In this document: piece after piece, positions 51,688 to 60,816 of the stretch
Numbering within the stretch: the stretch's first letter is position 1
Layout: the number at the start of each line of letters is the position of its first letter
Assembly (NCBI RefSeq): GCF_003674065.1
Contig: NZ_RDBE01000010.1
Span: 121,649 to 185,648, forward strand
Length of the DNA: 64,000 nucleotides
Source: Nocardioides mangrovicus
Lineage (GTDB): Bacteria > Actinomycetota > Actinomycetes > Propionibacteriales > Nocardioidaceae
Reading direction: 5' to 3'
The notes under the pieces: model-generated
The model's database searches: none
What the model saw: only the letters and a program-made list of their open reading frames with translations
Told to the model about the DNA's origin: nothing
Program-made: the position numbers and the translations under genes

Positions 51688-52543
51688 GAGGACATCCTGG
51701 CGCGAAGGTGCCGAGCTCCTCGACGCGGTAGCCCTCGGGGTAGGAGCGCACCTGCGGCAGGTCGCGGAAGTGCCACTCGTCGCGACGCGCGGGGAAGAAC
51801 CGCAGTACCCGCCCCCGGACCCTGAGAGCCGCACGGTAGAGCGCGCCCTCGGCCGGCGCGGTGTAGCCGAACGCCTCGAGGAGCCGGTCGTCCATCAGCG
51901 AGAGCTGGACGCGGCGCACCAGCCACCGTGGCAGCGGCCGGAAGAGCGGGAACCCGGCCTGCAGCCTCAGCGTCGCCTCCGAGACCGCGACCGCACCGTC
52001 GTCGCGGCCGAACCGCTCGACCTCGTAGGCGTCCATCGCCTCGCCGAACTCGCGCCAGGTGGCCGGGATGTCGCGGATGCCCATCAGCCGGCCCAGCCGG
52101 CGGTAGTAGTTCGCGGTGGCGGTGCGCTCGATCTCGCTGAGCGGGCGGTAGCCGTAGGCCTCGATCCAGCGGATCGGGACCGTGACGAAGGTGGTGAGGA
52201 CGTAGCGCAGGTCGTCCTGCGGGATGCGCCAGTGCTGGTGCATCTGGTTCATCCGCCGCACGGCGGCGCGACCGGTCACGGAGTCGAAGCCGTGCTCGCC
52301 CACGGCCTCGAGGATCAGCCCGGTGTCGTCGAAGCGGCGCTGGGTGCGCTCGGTGAACTCGCCCGTGCGCGCCAGCAGACCGCCGATGCTGGGCACGGCG
52401 TAGGTGCGGAACAGGGCCAGCTCGAGTGCCTGCTCGAGGTCCCACGGGAACTCGCGCGCGACCAGCAGCCGGTAGATCTCCTCGTGGTCGACCTCGGGGT
52501 CGAGCTCGGAGATGCGACGCACCCAGTGGCGGCGGCTCAGCAT
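51641..52543 (-). CDS. MpaB-type oxygenase family protein (DUF2236)
   Basis: This 300-aa DUF2236 protein is related to MpaB and latex-clearing oxygenases, which are haem-binding. Conserved segments include DPEVDHEEIYRLL, REFPWDLEQALELALFRTYAVPSIGGLL and RRMNQMHQHWRIPQDDLRYVLTTF. The natural substrate is unknown. A perfect 27-base palindrome immediately upstream implies a dedicated repressor, as is common for this family (often TetR). Confidence 0.82.
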   Translation of the reverse strand: MLSRRHWVRRISELDPEVDHEEIYRLLVAREFPWDLEQALELALFRTYAVPSIGGLLARTGEFTERTQRRFDDTGLILEAVGEHGFDSVTGRAAVRRMNQMHQHWRIPQDDLRYVLTTFVTVPIRWIEAYGYRPLSEIERTATANYYRRLGRLMGIRDIPATWREFGEAMDAYEVERFGRDDGAVAVSEATLRLQAGFPLFRPLPRWLVRRVQLSLMDDRLLEAFGYTAPAEGALYRAALRVRGRVLRFFPARRDEWHFRDLPQVRSYPEGYRVEELGTFAPGCPHALGAAGDVHEPAPW

Positions 52544-52570
52544 GACCGTGACAGTACTACTGTCACGGTC
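52544..52570. promoter_or_regulatory. 27-bp perfect palindrome, repressor operator
   Basis: GACCGTGACAGTA-C-TACTGTCACGGTC directly abuts the ATG of the MpaB-type gene. Size and symmetry suit a TetR-family dimer pair. No regulator gene is adjacent. Confidence 0.7.
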
Positions 52571-52710
52571 CCGAGTCAGCGGTCGCAACAAGGCTGGCGG
52601 CGCCGATCAGAGGCGCGTCAGCGCATGACTCGGCCGGCGAGAGTGCGGACAAGCCGGGCGACGGGCGCGCGACCCCGGTCGGTTCGCGGGCGCTTCGCCC
52701 GGTTCTGTCC

Positions 52711-52742
52711 CCCGGTTTCACCCGTCGGCCGGTGAAACCGGG
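52711..52742 (-). terminator. Terminator after the MoaD/ThiS gene
   Basis: CCCGGTTTCACC and GGTGAAACCGGG form a perfect 12-base stem with an eight-base loop, 52 bases beyond the stop of the thrC-moaD operon. The rest of the 52571-52794 gap shows no gene. Confidence 0.75.
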
Positions 52743-52794
52743 CACTCCGGACGCGCGAGTGGAGGAAACCGCCCCCGGCGCCGGCGAGAGACCC

Positions 52795-53070
52795 TCAGCC
52801 CCCCGCCACCGCCGGGATGATCGAGATCTGGACCCCGTCGGCGGTGGGGGTGGCGAGCCCGTCGAGGAAGCGGACGTCGTCGTTGCCGACGTAGACGTTG
52901 ACGAAGCGACGCAGCGCACCGGCGTCGTCGAGCACCCGGGAGCGGATGCCGGCGTAGCGGGTCTCGAGGTCGTCGATCACCTCGCCGAGGGTGGCGCCTT
53001 CGGCGCCGACCTCCGACTCGCCGGAGGTGTAGGTCCGCAGGATGGTCGGCACCCGCACGCTCACGGCCAC
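52795..53070 (-). CDS. MoaD/ThiS-family sulfur carrier protein
   Basis: This 91-aa ubiquitin-like protein ends in AVAGG, the C-terminal Gly-Gly that is activated as a thiocarboxylate. It abuts thrC with no spacing. Related thrC-linked carriers (CysO-like) donate sulfur in cysteine or methionine synthesis, which fits the upstream SAM riboswitch, but a molybdopterin role is also possible. Confidence 0.88.
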   Translation of the reverse strand: MAVSVRVPTILRTYTSGESEVGAEGATLGEVIDDLETRYAGIRSRVLDDAGALRRFVNVYVGNDDVRFLDGLATPTADGVQISIIPAVAGG

Positions 53071-54330
53071 CTAGATGATCCCTGCGGCGGTGAAGGCCTC
53101 GTAGGAGGCGTCGATGGTGGCGGCCGGGCCGACGCGGTCGGCGACGGCGTCGAGGGTCTTCAGGCCGTCGCCGGTGTTGAAGACGACGGTCTCGGCGGAG
53201 GTGTCGAGCGCGCCGGACTCGGCCAGCTGCTTGAGCACGCCGATGGTCACGCCGCCCGCGGTCTCGGCGAACACGCCCTCGGTACGAGCCAGCAGCTCGA
53301 TGCCCTGGCGCACCTGCTCGTCGTCGACGTCGGCCACGACGCCGCCGGTACGGCGCACGACGTCGAGCACGTAGGGACCGTCGGCGGGGTTGCCAATGGC
53401 CAGCGACTTGGCGATGGTGTCGGGCCGCACCGGGCGGACGACGTCGTGGCCGTCGCGGAAGGCCTGCGCCACCGGGGAGCAGCCCGTGGCCTGGGCGCCG
53501 AAGATGCGGTACGGCTTCTCCTCGACCAGGCCGAGCCTGATCAGCTCCTGGTAGGCCTTGTCGACCTTGGTCAGCTGCGAGCCCGAGGCCACCGGGATCA
53601 CCGTCTGGTCGGGGATGTGCCAGCCGAGCTGCTCGGCCACCTCGTAGCCCAGCGTCTTGGAACCCTCGCCGTAGTAGGGGCGGACGTTGACGTTGACGAA
53701 CGCCCAGCCGTCCTCCTCGCCGGCGATCTCCGAGGCCAGCCGGTTGACGTCGTCGTAGTTGCCGCGCACCGCGACGAGCCGGTTGGTGTAGATCGCGCTG
53801 GCCACGACCTTGGGGATCTCCAGGTCGTGCGGGATGAACACCACGGTCGGGATGCCGGCGCGGGCACCGGCTGCGGCGACGGCGTTGGCGAGGTTGCCGG
53901 TGCTCGGACAGGCGAACACCTTCGAGCCCAGCTCGCGGGCGGCCGACAGTGCCACCGCCACGACGCGGTCCTTGAAGGAGTGGGTGGGGTTGCCGGAGTC
54001 GTCCTTGACCCAGAGCCGGTCGATGCCCAGCTCGCGGCCCAGGTTGGCCGCGCGGATCAGCCGGGTGAAGCCGGGCTCGGTGTTGGGGCTCTCGGCGATG
54101 TCGGCCGGCACCGGCAGCAGCGGCTGGTAGCGCCAGATGTTGGCGGGCCCGGCCTCGATCTGCTCGCGGGTGATGCTGGGGTAGTCGTAGGAGATCTCCA
54201 GCGGCCCGAAGCACTCGGTGCACGCGTAGAACGGCCCCAGCTCCTGGGTGGCGCCGCACTCGCGACAGGAGAGGGCGACGGCGTTGCCGAACGCGCCGGC
54301 GCGGAGTCGGTCCTGGACCAGGGTGCTCAT
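53071..54330 (-). CDS. thrC: Threonine synthase
   Basis: This 419-aa PLP enzyme converts O-phosphohomoserine to threonine. An N-terminal zinc-ribbon-like segment (CRECGATQELGPFYACTECFG) precedes the fold-type II domain with the PLP lysine in SGNPTHSFKDR near residue 115 and glycine-rich SGSQLTKVDKA. ATG 54330 has a GGAGG site immediately after the riboswitch. SAM-dependent control through that leader is strongly suggested. Confidence 0.94.
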   Translation of the reverse strand: MSTLVQDRLRAGAFGNAVALSCRECGATQELGPFYACTECFGPLEISYDYPSITREQIEAGPANIWRYQPLLPVPADIAESPNTEPGFTRLIRAANLGRELGIDRLWVKDDSGNPTHSFKDRVVAVALSAARELGSKVFACPSTGNLANAVAAAGARAGIPTVVFIPHDLEIPKVVASAIYTNRLVAVRGNYDDVNRLASEIAGEEDGWAFVNVNVRPYYGEGSKTLGYEVAEQLGWHIPDQTVIPVASGSQLTKVDKAYQELIRLGLVEEKPYRIFGAQATGCSPVAQAFRDGHDVVRPVRPDTIAKSLAIGNPADGPYVLDVVRRTGGVVADVDDEQVRQGIELLARTEGVFAETAGGVTIGVLKQLAESGALDTSAETVVFNTGDGLKTLDAVADRVGPAATIDASYEAFTAAGII

Positions 54331-54339
54331 GAAAGCCTC

Positions 54340-54462
54340 CTCATCTTCCCCGCGCGGCGACCTTCGTCCGCGGGACGGAATTGGCACCGGAACCGCGTGG
54401 AGCTGGTGCGGTGTGGTTGCCGGGGCTTCGCCGGGCCGTGTCCCTCTGCCCCTCTGGATGAG
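54340..54462 (-). promoter_or_regulatory. SAM-I (S-box) riboswitch in the thrC leader
   Basis: On the minus strand, CTCATC and GATGAG close helix P1. Inside are CCAGAG, GCAGAGGGACACGGCCC, GCGAAGCCCCGGCAACC and GGTGCCAATTCC, the conserved S-box core with its K-turn and SAM pocket. The thrC ribosome binding site (GGAGG) directly follows the 3' P1 strand, so translation can be controlled by P1 stability. A TACGCT -10 candidate (54476-54471) would start the RNA at P1. Confidence 0.92.
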
Positions 54463-54528
54463 CTCTGCTCAGCGTAAAAGCGCGTCTCAGAATGTGCACA
54501 TCGTGTCCGCGATGTGGGACCGATCGTC

Positions 54529-55383
54529 TCAGGCTCGCAGCGCCCGGACGTCGTCGACCAGCGCGTCGAGGAAGTCCATGACGCCGTCGGGACCGGCGAC
54601 CACGACGTCGGCCAGGTCCACCAGCGCGGACTCCTCGCGCGAGCCGGAGGCGACGAGCAGACCGACGACGCCGTCGGCGCGCAGGTCGCCGACGGCCTTG
54701 AACGCCTCGACGTCGCCCAGGTCGTCGCCGACGAAGCAGAACGCGCCCGCGTCGAGCTCCTCTGCCAGTCGGTGCACGGCCGCGCCCTTGTCCATCCCGC
54801 CGGCGCGCACCTCCAGGACCATCCGACCCGGCTCGACCACCAGGTCGTGGCGGCGCGCGGCCTCGCCGACCGGCTCGCGGAGCCGCTCCAGCGCCGCGTC
54901 CGGGTCGGGCAGCCGCCGGGTGTGGATGCCGAGCGCCAGCCCCTTCTCCTCCACCCACGCCTCGGCCGCGTCGGCGCGCCGCAGGATGCCGGGCAGCTCG
55001 CTGCTCAAGGTGGCCAGCCCGCGCGGCGGCTTGGGGGTGATGACGCGGCGCTCGTGGGAGCTCCAGCGCTCGTTGCCGTACTGGCCGAGCACGTACAGGT
55101 CGCGGCCGCGACCGCCCAGCTCGTCGCCGATCTCGTCCAGTCCACCCAGCGCCAGCACCTGACGTGCGGGCCTGCCGGTGACCACCGCCACCCCGCGCAC
55201 CGCCTCCGCCAGCCGCAGCAGCACCTCGCGCCCGCGCGGGTGGATGCGGGCCTGCTCGGGGTCCTCGACGATGGGCGCCAAGGTGCCGTCGAAGTCGAGC
55301 CCGACGACGAGCCGGTCGGCGCCCCGGACCACCGCGGCGTAGTGCCGTTCGGCGTCGGGCGAGACGGTCTCCACGACGCCCAT
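54529..55383 (-). CDS. otsB: Trehalose-6-phosphate phosphatase
   Basis: This 284-aa HAD-superfamily phosphatase removes phosphate from trehalose-6-phosphate in trehalose synthesis. The nucleophile motif DFDGTLAP is near residue 30, VVTGRP near 68, KGLALGIH near 147 and FVGDDLGDVEAF near 218. No otsA is in the window. It follows the LytR_C gene by 36 bases. Confidence 0.93.
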   Translation of the reverse strand: MGVVETVSPDAERHYAAVVRGADRLVVGLDFDGTLAPIVEDPEQARIHPRGREVLLRLAEAVRGVAVVTGRPARQVLALGGLDEIGDELGGRGRDLYVLGQYGNERWSSHERRVITPKPPRGLATLSSELPGILRRADAAEAWVEEKGLALGIHTRRLPDPDAALERLREPVGEAARRHDLVVEPGRMVLEVRAGGMDKGAAVHRLAEELDAGAFCFVGDDLGDVEAFKAVGDLRADGVVGLLVASGSREESALVDLADVVVAGPDGVMDFLDALVDDVRALRA

Positions 55384-55419
55384 GCTCCCGCAACGCCCCG
55401 ACCGGGTGCCGCGCGGGCC

Positions 55420-56046
55420 TTACTGCAGCCGGTAGCCCGAGGTGAGGATCACCGTCAGCCGGTCGCCGCGCATCGGCGACACGGCGGGCTCGACGCGGCT
55501 GATGCCGAGGTCGCGGGCGAGCACCTTGGCCGCGCGCGCCATCGCCTTGGGGTAGTAGACCGTGCTGGTCGGGATGGTGCCGTACCAGTTGTCGGAGCCC
55601 ACCACCTTCCAGCCGACGCTCTTGGCGCGGGTGGCGGCCCGGCCGGCCAGGCCCTTGCGCTTGGTGTTGTTGAAGACCTCGACGAAGGTGGCCGCGCGGC
55701 GCACGGCCCGGCTCGGCGCCGAGACCGACGCGCTCGGGCTCGAGGACGCCTTCGGGGTCGAGGCCGACGTCGGACTGGACGACGGGGTCGAGGAGGCCGA
55801 GGCGCGCTTCGACGGGGTGGCCGAGGCGCTGCTCGAGGAGCGAGCCGACGAAGGGCTCGGGGTGCTGCTGGCAATTCGGGCCGCGCTGGTGGTGTCGGCG
55901 GCCGCGGCGGTCTTCTTGCTCGGCGTGGTGGCCACGTACATGGCGGCGCCGATGGCCACGACGACGATGGCGACGATCATCAGCCGCGAGGGGACGACGA
56001 CGCCCCGCTCGTCTCGCCTGCTGCACCGGTGGGGGAAGAGGTGCAT
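55420..56046 (-). CDS. LytR C-terminal domain membrane protein
   Basis: This 208-aa protein has a short N-terminal cytoplasmic part, one transmembrane helix (residues about 22-41), a Ser/Ala/Pro-rich extracellular linker (55-115) and a LytR_C domain (FVEVFNNTKRKGLAGRAATR near 120). It is probably extracytoplasmic and cell-wall associated; the role is unknown. It is seven bases after the DUF3263 gene. Confidence 0.86.
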   Translation of the reverse strand: MHLFPHRCSRRDERGVVVPSRLMIVAIVVVAIGAAMYVATTPSKKTAAAADTTSAARIASSTPSPSSARSSSSASATPSKRASASSTPSSSPTSASTPKASSSPSASVSAPSRAVRRAATFVEVFNNTKRKGLAGRAATRAKSVGWKVVGSDNWYGTIPTSTVYYPKAMARAAKVLARDLGISRVEPAVSPMRGDRLTVILTSGYRLQ

Positions 56047-56053
56047 GGGGGCC

Positions 56054-56350
56054 TCAGACGTCGAATCCCAGGCGGCGTGCCTGGCGTTGTCGTTGCCGGG
56101 AGGCGCGCAGCCGCCGCAGCCGGCGCACCAGCAGCGGGTCGGTGGCCAGCGCCTCCGGCCGGTCGATCAAGGTGTTGAGCACCTGGTAGTAGCGCGCCGA
56201 CGACATGTCGAACTGCTCGCGGATCGCCTGCTCCTTGGCGCCGGCGTACTTCCACCACTGCCGCTCGAAGTCCAGGATCGAGGCGTCGCGGTCGGACAGC
56301 TCGGCGGTGTCGGTCGAGGTCACGTGGGAGGAGGCGTGCTCGGCAGCCAT
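56054..56350 (-). CDS. DUF3263 domain-containing protein
   Basis: This 98-aa small basic helical protein has the DUF3263 core LDFERQWWKYAGAKEQAIREQ, then FDMSSARYYQVLNTLIDRPEAL, a possible helix-turn-helix, and an Arg/Gln-rich tail. It is common in actinobacteria next to LytR_C genes. The function is unknown. Confidence 0.88.
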   Translation of the reverse strand: MAAEHASSHVTSTDTAELSDRDASILDFERQWWKYAGAKEQAIREQFDMSSARYYQVLNTLIDRPEALATDPLLVRRLRRLRASRQRQRQARRLGFDV

Positions 56351-56477
56351 CTGCGGCGACTCCTAGAACGGGGCTGTTGAGGTGACAACGCATCCCATCC
56401 TAGGTGTTGGAAGCACAACGGTGTCATTCGGCACGCGGCGAGTCGCCCGACCCGTTTCCCCACTAGCCTGGCGCCCG

Positions 56478-57497
56478 ATGCAAGCAGACGACGTCGTCCG
56501 GTGGGGTGTCCTGGCCACCGGCAAGATAGCGCACACCTTCGCCACCGACCTGCGCCTGGTGCAGGGCTCCCGGCTCGCCGCCGTGGCCTCGCGCAGCCTG
56601 GAGTCGGCCCAGCGGTTCGCTCTCGAGCACGCCACCGAGGACCACACCCCGCTCGCCTACGGCTCCTACGCCGAGCTGGCCGCCGACCCTGACGTCGACG
56701 TGGTCTACGTCGCCAGCCCCCACGCGCTGCACCTCGAGCACGTCCGCATGCTGCTCGAGGCGGGCAAGCCGGTGCTGTGCGAGAAGCCGGTCACCCTCAA
56801 CGCCGCCCAGGCCGAGGAGCTGATCGACCTGGCGCGCGAGCGCGGGCTGTTCTTCATGGAGGCCATGTGGATGGCCTGCCACCCGCTGGTCCGCCACGTG
56901 CGCGAGCGGGTGCTCGCCGGCGACTTCGGCACCCCCACCCAGCTGGTGGCCGACCTCGGCTGGCTGGTCGACCTGCCGCCCACCGACCGGATGTTCGCCC
57001 CGGAGCTCGGTGGCGGCGCGCTGCTCGACATGGGCGTCTACGTGCTCACCTTCGCCCAGCTGTTCCTCGGCGAGCCCGAGCAGCTGGGGGCCACGGCGGT
57101 GCTCGACGAGCACGGCATCGACCTCAACACCGCCATCGTCGGGCGCTACCCGGGCGGCGCCGTCGCGGCGCTGACCACGACGATGACCGGCCACTCCCCC
57201 CGCACCGCCACCATCGCCACCGACCTCGGGCTGCTGGAGTTCCCGGGCCCCTTCCACCACCCCTCGCAGGTGATCTGGACGTCCTACGAGGGCGGTCGCC
57301 CGCAGCAGCCGGTCAAGATCGACCCGCCGCAGCCGGTGGTCGGCGCGGGCTACGGCAACGAGGCTCGCGAGGTGGTGCGCTGCCTGCGGGCCGGCGAGCT
57401 GGAGTCGCCGATGGTGCCGCACGCCCAGACGCTGGCCGTGATGCGGCAGCTGGACGAGCTGCGCGGTCAGCTGGGCATCGTCTACCCCGGCGAGTAG
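56478..57497 (+). CDS. Gfo/Idh/MocA family oxidoreductase
   Basis: This 339-aa NAD(P)-dependent dehydrogenase has an N-terminal Rossmann fold (WGVLATGKIAHTFATDL), the catalytic-lysine motif CEKPVTLN near residue 98, and a C-terminal domain with GGGALLDMGVY near 180. It is similar to trans-dihydrodiol or inositol dehydrogenase-like enzymes. The substrate is unknown. TAGCCT eight bases before the ATG suggests a leaderless mRNA; I rejected the longer ORF start at 56382. Confidence 0.88.
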   Translation: MQADDVVRWGVLATGKIAHTFATDLRLVQGSRLAAVASRSLESAQRFALEHATEDHTPLAYGSYAELAADPDVDVVYVASPHALHLEHVRMLLEAGKPVLCEKPVTLNAAQAEELIDLARERGLFFMEAMWMACHPLVRHVRERVLAGDFGTPTQLVADLGWLVDLPPTDRMFAPELGGGALLDMGVYVLTFAQLFLGEPEQLGATAVLDEHGIDLNTAIVGRYPGGAVAALTTTMTGHSPRTATIATDLGLLEFPGPFHHPSQVIWTSYEGGRPQQPVKIDPPQPVVGAGYGNEAREVVRCLRAGELESPMVPHAQTLAVMRQLDELRGQLGIVYPGE

Positions 57498-57512
57498 CGG
57501 GCCGGCCCGCTA
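57495..57512. terminator. 18-bp perfect palindrome starting at a stop codon
   Basis: TAGCGGGCCGGCCCGCTA begins with the stop TAG of the Gfo/Idh gene. A GC-rich self-complementary 3' end suits termination or mRNA protection. Confidence 0.55.
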
Positions 57513-57603
57513 CCCGCCGGGCCAGGCGGCCCGCCGGTACACCGAGTCTTCACGGCTGCGCAACGGCGTCGAAACACGCCCTGCGAACACTCGTCGAGAC
57601 ATA

Positions 57604-57623
57604 CCTGTCGCCCGACAGGTACT
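57604..57623. promoter_or_regulatory. 20-bp operator upstream of the urea carboxylase operon
   Basis: TACCTGTCGCCCGACAGGTA is a perfect 9+2+9 inverted repeat 18 bases before the permease ATG. It is probably the binding site of a GntR- or TetR-type regulator encoded outside the window. Confidence 0.65.
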
Positions 57624-57641
57624 CGACCCGAAGGCCCGGCC

Positions 57642-59240
57642 ATGACCGATCCCGCTCCCTCCAGCCGCACCGGCGACGGCACCTACTCCGGCACGCACGC
57701 CACCGGCACCGAGCACCACGACCTCTCCAGCCTCGGGTACGACCAGGAGCTGCACCGCGGTGTGGGCTACTTCGCCTCGTTCGCCGCGGGGTTCTCCTTC
57801 GTCTCGATCCTCACCACCGTCTTCCAGCTGTTCGGGCTGGGCTTCAGCTTCGGCGGCGCCGCGTTCTTCTGGACCTGGCCGGCCGTGTTCGTCGGGCAGC
57901 TGCTGGTGGCCCTGTGCTTCGCCGAGCTGGCCGCCCGATACCCGATCTCGGGCGCGATCTTCCAGTGGGCCAGCCGGCTCTCGGGCACCGACCTGGGCTG
58001 GTTCACCGGGTGGGTGATGGTGGTGGGCCAGATCCTCACCGTGGCCACCGCCGCCATCGCGATGCAGGCGGTGCTGCCCTCGATCTGGAGCGGCTTCCAG
58101 CTGGTGGGCGGCTCCTCGGCGGACGCCGCCCCCACCAGCGCCACCGGCGCGCAGAACGCCGTGGTGCTCGGCATCATCGTGCTGGTCGCCACCACGATCA
58201 TCAACGTCATCGGTGTGCGGCTGATGGCGATGATCACGGCCGCGGCCGTCGTCATCGAGCTGCTCGGGGTGGTCGCGCTGGTGATCGCGCTCTTCGGCCA
58301 CGCCGAGCGGTCGGTCTCGGTGGTCACCACCACCCAGGGCGCGGCACCGGGGGCGTACCTGCCGGCCTGGTTCGCCTCCTCGCTGATGGCCGCCTACGTC
58401 ATGGTCGGGTTCGACTCCGCCGGCGAGCTCTCCGAGGAGACCCACGCACCGCGCCGCACGACGCCGCGCACCATCGTCCGCGCCCTGGTGGTCTCCGGCG
58501 CCGGTGGACTGCTGCTCCTCCTGGGCGGCCTCGTCGCGGCCCCCTCGCTCACCGACGGCTCACTGGCCACCGGCGGGCTGGCCGGCGTCATCACCGCGCG
58601 GCTCGGCGACGTCGGCGGCCGGGTGCTGCTGGTGGCCGTGGCCATCGCGGTGTTCGCCTGCACGCTGGCGGTGCAGACCTCCGGCTCGCGCATGATGTTC
58701 TCGATGGCGCGGGAGCGGACGCTGCCGTTCTGGTCGGTGCTCGGGAAGGTCTCGCCCCGCACCGGCACCCCGATCGCCACCTCGGTGGTGGTCGGCGTGG
58801 GCGCGGCGATCGCGCTGGCGGTGAACTGGCACCAGAGCGCCGTGTTCACCGCGCTCGCCTCGCTGTGCATCGCGATGCTGTACCTGGCCTACCTCGGCGT
58901 CACCGTGCCGCTGCTGGTGCGCCGGCTCCGCGGCGGTCTGCCGGGCGGCGTCGACGAGACCGGGGCGCCGCTGTTCAGCCTGGGGCGCTGGGGCGTGCCG
59001 ATCAACGTGGCCGCCATCGCCTACCAGGTGGTGATGGTCCTCAACCTGGCCTGGCCCCGCGCGGCGATCTACGACCTCACCGGCCACACCTGGTGGCTGC
59101 AGTGGAGCGCGTTGCTCTTCATCGCCGCGACGCTGCTGGTGGGCGCGGCCATCCACTGGCGCACCCGCGTACGGCACGGGGGCCCGATCCGGCTGCCGGC
59201 CATCGCCGTGCCGGAGCCCACGCCGGAGGCGAGCGCCTGA
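57642..59240 (+). CDS. APC family permease of the urea carboxylase operon
   Basis: This 532-aa amino acid/polyamine-type permease has about 12-14 transmembrane helices and a long hydrophilic N-terminus (residues 1-40). The helix 1 region is VGYFASFAAGFSFVSILTT, and FDSAGELSEETHAPRRTTP is the conserved loop. Its position suggests uptake of urea, guanidine or a related amide for the enzymes encoded downstream. Confidence 0.9.
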   Translation: MTDPAPSSRTGDGTYSGTHATGTEHHDLSSLGYDQELHRGVGYFASFAAGFSFVSILTTVFQLFGLGFSFGGAAFFWTWPAVFVGQLLVALCFAELAARYPISGAIFQWASRLSGTDLGWFTGWVMVVGQILTVATAAIAMQAVLPSIWSGFQLVGGSSADAAPTSATGAQNAVVLGIIVLVATTIINVIGVRLMAMITAAAVVIELLGVVALVIALFGHAERSVSVVTTTQGAAPGAYLPAWFASSLMAAYVMVGFDSAGELSEETHAPRRTTPRTIVRALVVSGAGGLLLLLGGLVAAPSLTDGSLATGGLAGVITARLGDVGGRVLLVAVAIAVFACTLAVQTSGSRMMFSMARERTLPFWSVLGKVSPRTGTPIATSVVVGVGAAIALAVNWHQSAVFTALASLCIAMLYLAYLGVTVPLLVRRLRGGLPGGVDETGAPLFSLGRWGVPINVAAIAYQVVMVLNLAWPRAAIYDLTGHTWWLQWSALLFIAATLLVGAAIHWRTRVRHGGPIRLPAIAVPEPTPEASA

Positions 59241-60106
59241 TGCCGACCGACGAGCGCGTCAGCCACCGCGAGGCCGGCCGCGCGACCGGCGACCTGGCCT
59301 CGGCCCGCGACGACGCCCGGGCACAGGGCACGTCGGTCTCCGACTGGATGGCCTACCTGCCCGCGTCGAGCTCGCCGTACCCGCCGGCCGGGGTCGACCC
59401 GGCCGAGCTCACCTGGGCCGAGACGGTGGCGCCCGGCGGCTACACGCACCGGCGCGTGGCGCGCGGCACGCGCATCCGGTTCGAGGACCTCACCGGCGAG
59501 GCCTGCGCGCACGTCGTCGTCCTCAACGCGCTCGCGCCGTGGGAGCGGCTCAACGTCGCCGACACCCAGAAGATCCCCTGGCAGGCCTACCTCGGCACCG
59601 ACCACCCGCTGCTCTCCGGCGACGGCCGGGTGCTGGCCACCGTGCTCGGCGACACCTCGGGCCACCACGACGCCTTCTGCGGCACCAGCACCGACGCCTG
59701 GAACCAGCAGCGCTACGGCGACGCCGCGCCGCAGGGCCCGACTCCCTCGGGACGCGCGCGGCTGACCCTGGCCGCGGCCAAGCACGGCCTCGCCCCGCGC
59801 GACCTGCCGCCGTCGGTCTCGTTCTTCCAGGGCGTCCGGGTGGCCGCCGACGGCGCCTTCGACTGGCTGGGCTCGGCCGGGCCGGGCACCTCGGTGGACC
59901 TGCTGGCCGAGCTGCCGCTGATCGTGCTCGTGGCCAACGTGCCGCACCCGCTCGACCCGCGCCCCGACTACGTCGTGGGCCCGCTGCGCGTGCACGCCTG
60001 GCGCAGCCGACCCACCGGCCCCGACGACGCACGCTTCGAGGCCTCTCCCGAGCGGCGCCGGGCGTACCTGAACTCGTTGGACTACGCGACGGCGGCGGGC
60101 CTGTGA
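59240..60106 (+). CDS. Urea amidolyase-associated protein UAAP1 (DUF1989)
   Basis: This is a 288-aa DUF1989 protein with VLNALAPWERLNVADTQKIPW near residue 95 and DAFCGTSTDAWNQQRYG near 140. UAAP1/UAAP2 pairs accompany urea carboxylase. In guanidine-degrading systems the related CgdA/CgdB form a carboxyguanidine deiminase, so this may act on carboxyguanidine. The ATG shares one base with the permease stop. Confidence 0.9.
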   Translation: MPTDERVSHREAGRATGDLASARDDARAQGTSVSDWMAYLPASSSPYPPAGVDPAELTWAETVAPGGYTHRRVARGTRIRFEDLTGEACAHVVVLNALAPWERLNVADTQKIPWQAYLGTDHPLLSGDGRVLATVLGDTSGHHDAFCGTSTDAWNQQRYGDAAPQGPTPSGRARLTLAAAKHGLAPRDLPPSVSFFQGVRVAADGAFDWLGSAGPGTSVDLLAELPLIVLVANVPHPLDPRPDYVVGPLRVHAWRSRPTGPDDARFEASPERRRAYLNSLDYATAAGL

Positions 60107-60816
60107 CCTCCCCGATGACCTCCCCTGTGACCGCGGTGCCGGTCGGCGCGACCTACCACCCGGACTCGCCGCTGGAGTGGAGCGAGCCGCTGGTGCCCGG
60201 CCGCATCGTGCTCGACGAGCAGGTGGCGCCCAACGCGCCGTGGTCGGCGGTGGTGGCGGCCGGGCACGTGCTGACCATCGTCGACGTCGGCGGCAACCAG
60301 TCCGCGGACTGCCTGATCTACGACGCCGGGGACCACACCGAGCGCTACAGCGTGCCCGACACCCTGACCTGGCAGGGCAACGCCTACGTGCGCGAGGGCA
60401 CGGTGCTGCGCTCCAACCTGGGCCGGCCGCTGATGACGGTGGTGGGCAACGAGGTGGCGCGACAGGACACGATCGGCGGGGCGTGCGGCAAGGAGTCGAA
60501 CTCGCTGCGCTACGGCCACCACACGACCTTCCAGCACGGCTGCCGGGAGAACTTCCTGGCCGAGGGCGCCCGGCACGGCCTGGGCGCACGCGACCTGGTC
60601 TCCAACCTCAACTGGTTCATGAACGTACCGGTGGAGGCCGACGGCACGCTGGGCATCGTCGACGGCATCTCCGCGCCGGGCAAGCGGGTGGCGGTGCGCG
60701 CCGAGACCGACGTGCTGGTCGTGGTGAGCAACTGCCCGCAGATGAACAACCCGTGCAACGACTTCAACCCCACGCCGCTGCGCATGCTGGTCACCGACCC
60801 CGCCGCCGATGCCTGA
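60103..60816 (+). CDS. Urea amidolyase-associated protein UAAP2 (DUF1989)
   Basis: This 237-aa partner of UAAP1 has [23 protein letters not shown] near residue 65, [20 protein letters not shown] near 130 and [21 protein letters not shown] at the end. The cysteine-rich motifs suit a deiminase or metal site. GTG 60103 overlaps the UAAP1 stop (GTGA); ATG 60115 is possible. Confidence 0.9.
   Translation: MTSPMTSPVTAVPVGATYHPDSPLEWSEPLVPGRIVLDEQVAPNAPWSAVVAAGHVLTIVDVGGNQSADCLIYDAGDHTERYSVPDTLTWQGNAYVREGTVLRSNLGRPLMTVVGNEVARQDTIGGACGKESNSLRYGHHTTFQHGCRENFLAEGARHGLGARDLVSNLNWFMNVPVEADGTLGIVDGISAPGKRVAVRAETDVLVVVSNCPQMNNPCNDFNPTPLRMLVTDPAADA

Noticed and set aside
56382..56477. Longer start for the Gfo/Idh/MocA gene
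   Set aside because: The extra 32 residues are not family-like, and a -10 element sits just before ATG 56478.
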